In this document: positions 26,911-35,221 of the stretch, piece by piece
How positions within the stretch are numbered: the stretch's first letter is position 1
How the letters are laid out: the number at the start of each line of letters is the position of its first letter
Assembly: GCF_011603255.1 (NCBI RefSeq)
Contig: NZ_JAANCM010000010.1
Location: 124,001-188,000 of the forward strand
Length of the DNA: 64,000 nucleotides
DNA from: Ferranicluibacter rubi
GTDB taxonomy: Bacteria > Pseudomonadota > Alphaproteobacteria > Rhizobiales > Rhizobiaceae
Direction of reading: 5' to 3'
Notes under the pieces: model-generated
Database searches by the model: none
What the model was told of the DNA's origin: nothing
What the model saw: the letters and a program-made list of their open reading frames with translations, nothing else
Position numbers and translations under genes: made by a program

Positions 26911-29353
26911 GAGCCAGACTCGGCGGCTTGGTCCGAGCATGGACCTGCTCCGGCAGTCCTTTGCCAACGGAAATGTCCAGGACCCCACTTTCGCCTCGCC
27001 CGACAGGGCCTTGGTGTTCGAAGTCATCGGTCCAATCGAAAAGTTCGTTGAAGCGGTTGAGCGGATCGGTTTCGAATGGCTGACGGAAGATTATGCGAAC
27101 GCCGAACCTGCCGTTGCGGAGGCTGAGAAGGCCGACGAAGAAGTCGTGACCTCGCTGATGTATCTCACGATGCCCACCGCTGCCGGCGTTGATCGCCTTC
27201 TGGCGATGTGGAACAGATACATAGGCGGCCGCGCTGCCAAGGACGGTGAAGGGGAATGGTGGAAGGTTTTCGGATATCTGTCCGCGATTAGGCCATGGAA
27301 CGCGACGGACCGCGTTGCCCCAGCGACACAAGCCTTCATCGGACGTCAACTCGAGAGAAACCCAGCTCAGCCGGTACGGCTGGAAGTAGACCTGTGGTTC
27401 CGCGGCGATCCTCTGCTCCGAGCCGGGGCACGTGAAGGCCTACAAACCGTACTCAACGGAGTTGGCGGTCGTATCGTGGACTTCGTCAACATCGATCCGA
27501 TCCGATACCAGGTCGCGCTGGTGGAAGTGCCAGCCGAAGAAGCGGGACAAGTAGAGTCCAGATCTGGCGTCGTCGCTAATGCGGATCAGATTATGTCGAT
27601 CCGGCCCCAGTCCTTCTACGGATCGGCGCCGTCGGAGGACCGTGGCGAATTCTTAGCTGAGCAAGAACTGGAGGAGGGGGTAGAACTTCGGCCTGCGGTT
27701 GCGGCAATCCTCGACGGCTATCCAATGTCGAACCATCAGCTCCTCGCTGGGCGGGTTGAGGTCGAGGAGGTCGACATAACGGCTGCGACCGTTCCGGTAG
27801 ATCGGCGCTATCATGGCACGGCGATCGCGTCACTGATACTTCACGGCGACCTTGCTGCCGGAGACGAGCCTCTTTCGAGAAAGCTAAAGGCAGTTCCAAT
27901 CCTTGCTGCCCCACAAGGGCTCGCTGACGAAAGACTGGATTCGGACTACCTTCCGATCGGCCTGATCTATCGCGCCGTCAAGTCGCTCAAGGAAGGCCTC
28001 GACGGCAGAGAGCCGACAGGTCCAGGAGTGATTATTATCAACCATTCGATATGCGACGCAGAAGGCGCCTTTGTCACGCGTCCGAGTGTATGGGCGCGTC
28101 TGCTGGACTGGATGAGCACGGAATACGGAGTTCTCTTCGTTGTCAGCGCGGGCAACATACCGCGTGAGTTTCTTACCAGCTTCCCTGACGATGCTGCCTA
28201 TCTCGCAGCAACCCCGATCGAACGGCAGGCGGCGACGATGCTATCGGTTGAAGCGACGAAAGGCATTCGCGGCCTCCTCAGTCCAGCGGAGGCGATGGGT
28301 GCGATTACGGTTGGTGCGCTGCATGTAGATGCAGCCGGGATGTGCCCGATTGGAGTAGAAGATCCGTTTCCTGAAATCGCCGTCACCAATCTCGGCAGCG
28401 CGATAGGTCCAGGTATCAACCGAGCCTTAAAGCCCGACCTCGTCGAGGCCGGCGGGAGGCAGATCGCCCGTACGTCCGACACGCCGTCCGGACACGTGTT
28501 ATGGCCGGCAAGTGTGGCGGCACTCGGTCAAAAGGCCGCCGCCCCCGACCCGCTCGCAGGGAGTTCGTCGCGCACACTTAGGTCGACAGGTACGAGCAAC
28601 GCCGCGGCACTTGTGACCCGTGCAGGAATTAGGATCGTCGATGCCTTGGAAGAAACCCTAGCTGAGGAGGGCGCCTCTCTTGCGACCTTCGATCGGGCAG
28701 CAACCGCCACCAGAGCCTTGCTCGTACACAGCTCCGCGTGGCGTACTCACGGAGCCGTCTTGGAAAGCATCTATCCGCCTCCCGGATCTGCCCAGTGGCG
28801 GAAGCGGCGCGGGAGCATCACCAAGTTCCTTGGGTTCGGAAGGCCTGATTTCGAGCGCGTCATCAGCGGCGAATCGAACCGCATCACGCTGCTTGCCGAT
28901 GACGTCATTAGCAATGAGCAGCTTCACGAATACCGCGTCCCGATCCCGGCAAGCATGATCAAAAGCCGAGAGCTGCGCAGGATCGTAATGACGCTTGCAT
29001 GGTCGCCACCGTTCCATCCGACTTCCATAGCCTATCGCGGCGCCACGCTGGATATCGTAGACCAGCAGGGCAAGCGCAAATTCTGGCGTGGAGTAAAGAG
29101 CGTCCTTCAGCCGCATCCCGACGACATGCGGCGGGGCACTATCATGCATCTCGTACTTGAGGGCGAGACCAGTAGCGCCTTTACTGACGCCCAGGGGCTC
29201 TTTGTGGGCGTGCAGGCAAGGGCTCTTAACGCCAGCTTTCGCGATGCCGACATATCCTATGCACTTGCGATCACCCTAGAGATCGCCGCGACAGTCGAAG
29301 AAGATATCTACGCAACCATCGCTCAGGCTGTCAGGCCCCGCGCCCGCGTTTGA
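26882..29353 (+). CDS. ietS: Subtilisin-like serine protease, IetS-like
   Basis: Protein of 823 aa: an N-terminal region of ~265 residues without signal peptide, then an S8 peptidase domain with a complete triad: Asp278 (AILDG), His311 (RYHGTAIASL) and Ser572 (STGTSNAAA). The oxyanion Asn425 is in VVSAGN. The remaining ~240 residues form a C-terminal domain. Absence of a signal peptide and overlap with ietA indicate an intracellular protease under AAA control, as in IetAS. A second in-frame ATG at 26939 is possible. Targets are unknown. The intact triad argues against decay. Confidence 0.9.
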   Translation: MIPPRALSSESQTRRLGPSMDLLRQSFANGNVQDPTFASPDRALVFEVIGPIEKFVEAVERIGFEWLTEDYANAEPAVAEAEKADEEVVTSLMYLTMPTAAGVDRLLAMWNRYIGGRAAKDGEGEWWKVFGYLSAIRPWNATDRVAPATQAFIGRQLERNPAQPVRLEVDLWFRGDPLLRAGAREGLQTVLNGVGGRIVDFVNIDPIRYQVALVEVPAEEAGQVESRSGVVANADQIMSIRPQSFYGSAPSEDRGEFLAEQELEEGVELRPAVAAILDGYPMSNHQLLAGRVEVEEVDITAATVPVDRRYHGTAIASLILHGDLAAGDEPLSRKLKAVPILAAPQGLADERLDSDYLPIGLIYRAVKSLKEGLDGREPTGPGVIIINHSICDAEGAFVTRPSVWARLLDWMSTEYGVLFVVSAGNIPREFLTSFPDDAAYLAATPIERQAATMLSVEATKGIRGLLSPAEAMGAITVGALHVDAAGMCPIGVEDPFPEIAVTNLGSAIGPGINRALKPDLVEAGGRQIARTSDTPSGHVLWPASVAALGQKAAAPDPLAGSSSRTLRSTGTSNAAALVTRAGIRIVDALEETLAEEGASLATFDRAATATRALLVHSSAWRTHGAVLESIYPPPGSAQWRKRRGSITKFLGFGRPDFERVISGESNRITLLADDVISNEQLHEYRVPIPASMIKSRELRRIVMTLAWSPPFHPTSIAYRGATLDIVDQQGKRKFWRGVKSVLQPHPDDMRRGTIMHLVLEGETSSAFTDAQGLFVGVQARALNASFRDADISYALAITLEIAATVEEDIYATIAQAVRPRARV

Positions 29354-29366
29354 CGGAGTATACACG

Positions 29367-30248
29367 ATGACAATCGACAAGAGCACAATGATAGGATCGG
29401 CCAGCCCAAAGGCGATTGCCGAATATTTGGAACTGATCGGGGACACCGAGGCAGCTGCGGAATTTCACCGCTCCGGCGGCGGCGGCCAGAGCATGGTCCT
29501 CCCATTCGTTAAGTACGTGTGGGGACAGACGGGAGCGAAGATCGGCTTCATTCCGGAGGGAACGAAGTCAGGTAGCTGCTATATCGTCGACGCCATCGGA
29601 ATGGAACCGGACGAATCCTTGCGAGAGGCCGCCCTTAAGATCAGCCTGGACGCCTTTTACGCCCACAACTATCCGGGCATGGGTAAGCATCGAATCCTCT
29701 GTGAGTTCAGCGGAAAAAACCAAACGGACAAAGAGTCGGAGGCCATGCGTTTCGCAGTTGATCTCGCTGCTAACGATCAAAGCGCCGCCGCCCACATAGG
29801 CCAACCCATATTTGTCGGTGTCAACGTGGGTCGGGAGGGTCTGTCATTCGAGGGCCGGACGGTTAACGTAAAGAGCGAGGATGACGACCTCATGCTCGAG
29901 GCCTTGGGAAACTCGACCTTCAAGGATGGGCTTTCACTTCTGACGACGGCACAGCCGGTCCTGAAACCGTTCGTGAAGCTCGCGGAAGGACTCGTAGCCT
30001 CGGTCGCCAAGCGAAGCGAAAACAGAGAGGTGTTCAAGTTCGCCCTCGGTTTGGACTTTTCCAAGAGTGCTACGTCGGCAAAGCTTCGTCTTGGATCCTA
30101 TGTGGTCGTGCAGACGGACGAGCATGATTGGGACTGGAGTAGCTTCGTTTGGAGCACCGGCTCTGGACTGGTTCTTCCGAAAGCAGACGGCGCGAAGCCG
30201 CTCAAGCTTAACTACATGGTCTTCGGCGTCGGACGGGCAGGAGCGTAG
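29367..30248 (+). CDS. Unknown protein following ietA-ietS
   Basis: Protein of 293 aa, not recognised. It starts 13 nt after ietS, so it is almost surely co-transcribed. No signal peptide or membrane helix is seen. A Gly-rich segment (HRSGGGGQSM, about 34-43) is followed by mixed alpha/beta sequence with FSGKNQTDKESEAMRFAVDLAANDQ and FVGVNVGREGLSFEGRTVNV. It ends in a beta-rich part (LRLGSYVVVQTDEHDWDWSSF, LKLNYMVFGVGRAG). Known IetAS systems are described as two-gene; this could be a protease substrate, regulator or effector of a three-gene variant. Confidence 0.75.
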   Translation: MTIDKSTMIGSASPKAIAEYLELIGDTEAAAEFHRSGGGGQSMVLPFVKYVWGQTGAKIGFIPEGTKSGSCYIVDAIGMEPDESLREAALKISLDAFYAHNYPGMGKHRILCEFSGKNQTDKESEAMRFAVDLAANDQSAAAHIGQPIFVGVNVGREGLSFEGRTVNVKSEDDDLMLEALGNSTFKDGLSLLTTAQPVLKPFVKLAEGLVASVAKRSENREVFKFALGLDFSKSATSAKLRLGSYVVVQTDEHDWDWSSFVWSTGSGLVLPKADGAKPLKLNYMVFGVGRAGA

Positions 30249-30393
30249 GTAAACCGTCTTTTCAGGGCTGCGGTCTTGGCTGGGGCAGGACCGCAGACGA
30301 TCGAAGACGCCCGCAAAGGGAGCTCGTACGGCTGCGCGAGGCAGGCCTCACGCAAACTCTGGCACATGCGAGGCTTGGTAACTGCCGCCGAAA

Positions 30394-31074
30394 TCAGATC
30401 AGCTGGAGCTGGTGGGCAGTTCCAGCCGACCTCGTCGGGAGAGAATATAGACTGGAAACGCCTTGGATAAATTCCGGCTGCCCGCCGTAGCTGGGATGCC
30501 GCACGCACGCCGCGTCGAATCCAAGATCCGCGAGTGCCGTCTGGGCGTCGCGACCAATGGCAACCAGCTGGCGCGGGCGCAATGCATCGACCAGCCACTC
30601 CATAAGGAACCGCGTCGCATGCCGCTCCGACCGCTTGTGGTTCCGGTTTGACATTGGAGCCCCGGCATCGTGCGGATGCAGGGGAAACACGTTCCACAGG
30701 AAGACCTTGCGGTCCACTGCAGCGAGCATATCCCACACCACGCCTGCAGTTCGCTCCGAAACCGCTGGTCCGCCGGTCGAACGCACTAGCTCGTCAATGC
30801 CCATCATGGCGGCATGGGCGTTGAGATGCACCTCGTCGGTCAGTGCCAGACCGGTCCGACGGCCACCCCGATAGCCAAGGTCGCGCGCTATCCACATTGA
30901 GTCGACACCGGTGTCCAGCGACGCGTCGATCACTTTCCGCAGGTTGTCGCATCGGGTGGCGGCTGCTCCGGGCAGGTCGTGGTCAGCATCTTCATCGCTG
31001 TAAGGATTGAAGGCGTTGTCGAAAGTCAACGCCGTCATGCGGTCGACGAACGACGACGCAGATAGGCCGATCAT
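30394..31074 (-). CDS. Uracil-DNA-glycosylase-superfamily protein
   Basis: Protein of 226 aa of the UDG fold. Motif 1 region: MWIARDLGYRGGRRTGLALTDE (60-81), where family 4-like UDGs have GEAPGxxG..TG.PFT.E; here it reads ARDLG, so the usual Glu is absent but Asp65 could serve. Middle motif NVFPLHPHDAG (128-138) and SNRNHKRSE (142-150), then the catalytic-loop motif VRHPSYGG (191-198). Glycosylase activity on uracil or another modified base is inferred. Its start overlaps the upstream MazG-like stop by 4 nt (31071-31074), so the two are coupled. It is part of the nucleotide/DNA-modification cluster. Confidence 0.83.
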   Translation of the reverse strand: MIGLSASSFVDRMTALTFDNAFNPYSDEDADHDLPGAAATRCDNLRKVIDASLDTGVDSMWIARDLGYRGGRRTGLALTDEVHLNAHAAMMGIDELVRSTGGPAVSERTAGVVWDMLAAVDRKVFLWNVFPLHPHDAGAPMSNRNHKRSERHATRFLMEWLVDALRPRQLVAIGRDAQTALADLGFDAACVRHPSYGGQPEFIQGVSSLYSLPTRSAGTAHQLQLI

Positions 31075-32294
31075 TCCGGAGCCCGGAACGTCAGGGTATG
31101 TTCGTTGAGATCAGCCGTCACTGTACCGCCTCTATGATGCTTGAGTTCGCGAAATACCCTGAAACCTTCCAAGATTGCCATCTCCCATTGCCACAGCGGC
31201 AACTTTTCCACTTCGTATCCGCTAACCAGTTCTTGTACCGCCTTCAATAGGCCGTAGTCGACCGACGTTACGTTCCGAAAAAACTGATGGCGCTGGCCGT
31301 GGTTGAAGATCCACGTCGAAACACCCTCTTCGATCAGGGAAGCGCGCGCGCCGTCCTCGTTATCATCGACGATGGGATCGCTCTTGCGCTTCACCTTCAG
31401 CAAACCACGCAGGGTGGGCGACCAGCCAAGCAAAGCTGCATAGGACAAGTGGAATACGTCGTGGAACCGGTAGTCGTCAGGCGGATGCCGGTTGTCGGTG
31501 ACTGGATCGCCGATCCGGACACCGTTCATTTCCTGTATGACTTGAACCTTCGATCCTGAAGTCTTTTCCCGAAACCGCATCGGTATTACCCTCGGCAGGC
31601 GCTCGTCCGCAGGAAAGCCTTCGTCGAAAAGCGGTGCCCATAATTTCTCGAGTGGCCAGCGGCTGAGCGCCTTCGTGATATTCTTTCGTGCGGCCTCATC
31701 AAGATTGACGTTTGCATCACGCGCCGCCGTCAGAAGCAGACGGAATATCTCAACCAAATGCGAAGACAACACGTCGCGGTTTCGCTGGACACGCCCTTGG
31801 TTATAGTCCTCGAGCAGAAGCCCAACTTTGCCGGCTAAGGCCAAAAATCCTCGCTCAACAGCGGCGGCCGACTGTGGTGACTGGGCCGGCGACAGTGCCT
31901 TCTGCAACTGCTCGAAGGTGATGTTGGCGTCGGAGTCATCCCAGTTGGAATAACCCGCACCCGCACGGTGGGCGAGCTCGCTCAACCGCAAACCGGCTCG
32001 CATGGCGGCGTTGGCGAAGTACCAAAGAGTGTCACCCAGTTCCTCGACGGTGGACTCGTGGTAGGCGTGGTAGGCATCCTTGTCCCGCTGCTTCTTTTTG
32101 AGTTCGCTCAGTAAGCTGCCGACCTCACCGTAGAGACCCAGCAGCACGAAGCCGAGACCTTCGAGGTCCGACTTCTCGTTCTTGTCGGTTTCGCGCGTGA
32201 ACGCCTGATACTCGTCAAGGCTAAGAGGGGCGTCCAGATCCGCAAACAGCGCGTGTTGCTTGCGCAAGAAAGTCGTTTCAACCGCGCTGAACAT
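31071..32294 (-). CDS. MazG-like NTP pyrophosphohydrolase with extra C-terminal domain
   Basis: Protein of 407 aa. The N-terminal MazG-like helical domain (about 25-115) has GLYGEVGSLLSELKKK and VEELGDTLWYF. Glu57, Glu85 and Asp88 match metal ligands, while the position of the second Glu of the first motif is Ser60. A second, degenerate MazG-like repeat follows (about 145-200) without the acidic residues. The C-terminal part (about 235-400) has HDVFH (278-282) and IEEGVS (321-326), a possible metal site in an unassigned domain. Family role: hydrolysis of (d)NTPs to monophosphates. Divergent from the phosphoesterase-TS gene. Confidence 0.8.
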   Translation of the reverse strand: MFSAVETTFLRKQHALFADLDAPLSLDEYQAFTRETDKNEKSDLEGLGFVLLGLYGEVGSLLSELKKKQRDKDAYHAYHESTVEELGDTLWYFANAAMRAGLRLSELAHRAGAGYSNWDDSDANITFEQLQKALSPAQSPQSAAAVERGFLALAGKVGLLLEDYNQGRVQRNRDVLSSHLVEIFRLLLTAARDANVNLDEAARKNITKALSRWPLEKLWAPLFDEGFPADERLPRVIPMRFREKTSGSKVQVIQEMNGVRIGDPVTDNRHPPDDYRFHDVFHLSYAALLGWSPTLRGLLKVKRKSDPIVDDNEDGARASLIEEGVSTWIFNHGQRHQFFRNVTSVDYGLLKAVQELVSGYEVEKLPLWQWEMAILEGFRVFRELKHHRGGTVTADLNEHTLTFRAPE

Positions 32295-32305
32295 CGAGAA
32301 TCCTT

Positions 32306-32332
32306 ACGAACATATTCGTTCTAGTCGAACGA
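32306..32332. promoter_or_regulatory. Overlapping inverted repeats in divergent promoter, candidate operator
   Basis: ACGAA-CATA-TTCGT (32306-32319) overlaps TCGTTC-TAGTC-GAACGA (32316-32332) in the 131-bp region between the divergent MazG-like and phosphoesterase-TS genes. Both are perfect. They could bind a common regulator of the two transcription units. They do not match the alphaproteobacterial LexA box. Confidence 0.45.
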
Positions 32333-32425
32333 CCGATGCATGATAATCAGGAATTAAATAATATATACAGATGCCATGATCTACTTTAGCGGATAAGAAC
32401 AGGATTATCCTTCCGGGGAGGGGAA

Positions 32426-34615
32426 ATGACAAAAGAAGCGGCCTTTCTACATGTGACCGATGCTCATCTTGATGGTGGTATCCAGGTGGTTAAGCGCGAC
32501 GACCACAAGGAGAAGATTTCGGGTATTGACCATCCGACCAGGAACCGGCTCTTGGCGTCAACATTCCAGCGAGTAGCAGAAGTTCTTTCATCCCGACACA
32601 TGCAGTTGGCTGGTGTTATATTCTCCGGCGACGCGACCGATAAATCCAAGCTCGCCGGTCACAAACATCTCTACGAGTTGATACTCGACCACTTCTCCGA
32701 CTTCGGTATCGAAGCCGCCAATATTGTCGCCGTGCCAGGAAACCATGACGTCCTGCGCGGATCTGCCCCAGGATCGGCGGCGCGATACCAAGACTTCCAG
32801 AGCGTATGGCGCGTCCCTGGCTGTGTCACGCCTTGGCTGGATGAGATCGACAAAGCATCCGAGCCGGTCGAAGGGCACATGCTCGCCGCGCCCGAACGCG
32901 ACTGGTTGGTTTTGCCGATCAACAGCAGCAACTGGTCTCAGATCAAGCTCGGACTGAACGACACAATTGCCCCAGTTTGGGAGAAGCTGCACGAAGTCCC
33001 TGGATTGAAGATGGCCGAAAGGGCCGCACTGCGCGAGAGTTTGGACGATTTACTGCACGCAGACATGGCCCGTGTATCTGAGGAGCAACTGGAGTATGCC
33101 CGTAAGCTCCTGGCGGCGACACAGCCGCCGGATGGCCGCCGCCAGTTGAAAATAGCCGTCCTTCACCACCATCTGCACTCGCCCGGGCTGCGTGAAGAGG
33201 TTAAGGCTTTCGCTGACCTCACCAATCTTTCGTTGGTTAGGACATTCATCCGCCAGCAGAAAATCGACGTCGTCATCCACGGGCACAAGCACGAATCTAC
33301 GGTCGGCTACGACTATATTGACGATGATGCGGGCGGCGACGTCCATCGCACGTTGGTTATCTCGGGTGGAAGCCTCATCGGCGATGGTGGTGGCCATCCG
33401 GTCCGCTTGCTGACCTTTAAAGGCATGCCGTCGACGCCCGAGGTAACGGTCGAAGAGTTTGGAGTCCCGCGAGGGGGCACGTTGACGGAAATCAGGCCGC
33501 AGAAGGTCCGCCGGTTGTGGCAGGCCGAGGAGGCTTTGCCAGGTGGTCCTGTCGTGCTCCAGGGCTCCGATATGGACGTACTCTATGATCGCGCCATCAA
33601 GGTCGTGGGTGACGGACTTGGGGGAGGTGCGCTCGTGGTCCACCTAGACGCGGATGATACGGCTGGGGACGACCTACCTCTGCCGCGTGCCTACGAAGTT
33701 CCAGGGATCAAAGACGACGCAGGCCGCCAGAAATGGCTCGGAGAGTTGGTGCGGTGGTGGCAGGAGCCGCATTCAAAACTGGCAGTACGCCTGCCTCAGG
33801 CTCACGGGGCCCGCATGCGCCGATTCGGCGGAAAGCTCGATCAGGTCGAGCGAATCAAACGCCTTTTGAAGACGAAAACCACCACGCGAGCCATCGCCGT
33901 CCTCCTTGACCCGTTCGTTGACTTCGAATCTGGTGATAGCAAGGAAGAGTTCGCTTCTTTTTGTCTGGTGCAGTTCACCCGACGCGAGCCGGCGGATACA
34001 GGGCCGCGGCTCGAAGGAAATGCCGCCAAGCCCCGGTTAGATTGCATCGCCTACTACCGCGCCCAGGAATTTCGGCAGTGGTGGCCCATTAATATGGCCG
34101 AGTTGCGGCTAGTCCAGCGTCAGATTAGTTCCGGAATTGGCGCCCTGCCTGGACGCATTACCACGGTTGCCGCCGATGCGCGCTACATTACCACTGCTCC
34201 GATGCAAGCAATTGTTCCGATCGTTGATCGTTGGTCTGACCATTCGCCAGAGACTCTACACGTCCTGGCCAACGCTCTGGTCAGTGACTTACCATTTACC
34301 GCCCGGCAGCAGGAGGTCGTCGAAGAATGGCTGCTTTCTTTGGAAAATCAGCTTCTCGCAACGCAGGCATGGAACGAGGACGGAATGCCTGTGGCGCTGG
34401 AGGGTTTGGAGACGTTACGCAGCTATCTCGTCGCTTCCGAACCCGAAACTCAGAAGGGCAAGGCGCTGAGCGACGTGCTTGAGCGGCAGATCGCACTGAA
34501 CAGGAACTGGACGAGATCAAAGAGACAAGAGCCGGATTTCGAAAACTGGGCACCGGGCACTAAAGCCAATCTTCAATCTCTGCGTCAGCTGTCTACTAAG
34601 GGTACCTATGACTGA
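32426..34615 (+). CDS. Metallophosphoesterase fused to a thymidylate-synthase-like domain
   Basis: Protein of 729 aa. The N-terminal calcineurin-like phosphoesterase (about 1-350) has all metal motifs: DAHLD (12-16), GD (68-69), GNHD (105-108), LHHHLHSPG and GHKHES. The C-terminal part (about 480-605) resembles thymidylate synthase: SFCLVQF with Cys513 where TS has its nucleophile, then CIAYYRAQEFRQWWPINMAEL like the TS 'LYQRS..LGLPFNIA' segment, and GRITTVAADARY like 'GDAHLY'. The canonical QRSxD and PFN motifs are altered, so TS chemistry may be changed or lost. Strong SD (GGGGAGGGG) before ATG 32426. Cytoplasmic. A nuclease or nucleotide-processing role is inferred. Confidence 0.82.
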   Translation: MTKEAAFLHVTDAHLDGGIQVVKRDDHKEKISGIDHPTRNRLLASTFQRVAEVLSSRHMQLAGVIFSGDATDKSKLAGHKHLYELILDHFSDFGIEAANIVAVPGNHDVLRGSAPGSAARYQDFQSVWRVPGCVTPWLDEIDKASEPVEGHMLAAPERDWLVLPINSSNWSQIKLGLNDTIAPVWEKLHEVPGLKMAERAALRESLDDLLHADMARVSEEQLEYARKLLAATQPPDGRRQLKIAVLHHHLHSPGLREEVKAFADLTNLSLVRTFIRQQKIDVVIHGHKHESTVGYDYIDDDAGGDVHRTLVISGGSLIGDGGGHPVRLLTFKGMPSTPEVTVEEFGVPRGGTLTEIRPQKVRRLWQAEEALPGGPVVLQGSDMDVLYDRAIKVVGDGLGGGALVVHLDADDTAGDDLPLPRAYEVPGIKDDAGRQKWLGELVRWWQEPHSKLAVRLPQAHGARMRRFGGKLDQVERIKRLLKTKTTTRAIAVLLDPFVDFESGDSKEEFASFCLVQFTRREPADTGPRLEGNAAKPRLDCIAYYRAQEFRQWWPINMAELRLVQRQISSGIGALPGRITTVAADARYITTAPMQAIVPIVDRWSDHSPETLHVLANALVSDLPFTARQQEVVEEWLLSLENQLLATQAWNEDGMPVALEGLETLRSYLVASEPETQKGKALSDVLERQIALNRNWTRSKRQEPDFENWAPGTKANLQSLRQLSTKGTYD

Positions 34616-34636
34616 GGCGGCCCACCGCAGTCATAG
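34606..34636. terminator. Hairpin spanning two convergent stop codons
   Basis: CTATGACTG (34606-34614) pairs perfectly with CAGTCATAG (34628-34636), loop 13 nt. The stop codons of the phosphoesterase-TS gene (34613-34615) and of the Nmad2 gene (34631-34633) both lie in or at the stem. A shared terminator or 3'-end structure is likely. Confidence 0.5.
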
Positions 34637-35221
34637 CCAGTCGGTAGGCTCCGCAATATAGCCGCGGGCCGGATCGGCGAGAAGCCACTCCATGAAATAT
34701 GCGAGATTGGCAGCCGTAAATTTGTTGCGGTGACCCGGACCCTTTTTGATAAAGCCCCTGAATTCGTCGGGGATCGACCTGGCATGCTTACCGTAATAGG
34801 CGAAATTCCGCGCCAGTAGGACACGTTGTGTCCTGCCAGTATCGCGGTCGCGATTGGCCGGATCGGGCTGACCGTCATCTTGGCTGTGGAAAGAGTCGGC
34901 CTGGAAAAATCCGCCGCCCGGCAAGGAGTGGTAAATGTTATCGCCATGGCGCTGCGCCATGCTGCCGTGCATCACGGGGCGCTTGCGTCGGAAGCGTGGG
35001 TCGTTCCAGTAGGCATCGAAATCGACGATCTCGTCGATGTGCATCCAATAGATCAGATGCTGCCTCATATCGTTGTGTGCAGTTCCCGTTCCCATGACAT
35101 AGTCGCCCAGGGTCGCGCTAGCCCGGATCAGCGGCTTACATGCCGCTAGCGAGCAGCGGCGATGGAATGGATTTGGTGCAAACCCCATGTCATGCTCAAT
35201 CACATAGGAGTGCAGCGTCAT
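34631..35221 (-). CDS. Nmad2 (nucleotide modification associated domain 2) protein
   Basis: Protein of 196 aa from ATG 35221 (MTLHSYVIEHDMGFAPNPF); the ATG overlaps the upstream stop as TGATG, and an ATG two codons earlier (35227) is also possible. The sequence follows the Nmad2 pattern closely: LYxYVxxxDxGFAPNPF, CSLAACKPLIRASATLGDYVMGTG, then DAYWNDPRFRRKRP, GDNIYH, FFQADSFHSQDDG and NRDRDTGRTQRVLLARNFAYYG. Nmad domains were defined by their linkage to DNA-base hypermodification genes; the activity is unknown. Here it neighbours UDG-, MazG- and TS-like genes, which fits that theme. Confidence 0.87.
   Translation of the reverse strand: MTLHSYVIEHDMGFAPNPFHRRCSLAACKPLIRASATLGDYVMGTGTAHNDMRQHLIYWMHIDEIVDFDAYWNDPRFRRKRPVMHGSMAQRHGDNIYHSLPGGGFFQADSFHSQDDGQPDPANRDRDTGRTQRVLLARNFAYYGKHARSIPDEFRGFIKKGPGHRNKFTAANLAYFMEWLLADPARGYIAEPTDWL

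Noticed and set aside
32306-32332. LexA (SOS) box in the divergent promoter
   Set aside because: The alphaproteobacterial box is GTTC-N7-GTTC/GAAC-N7-GAAC; the GAAC/GTTC words here do not have that spacing.
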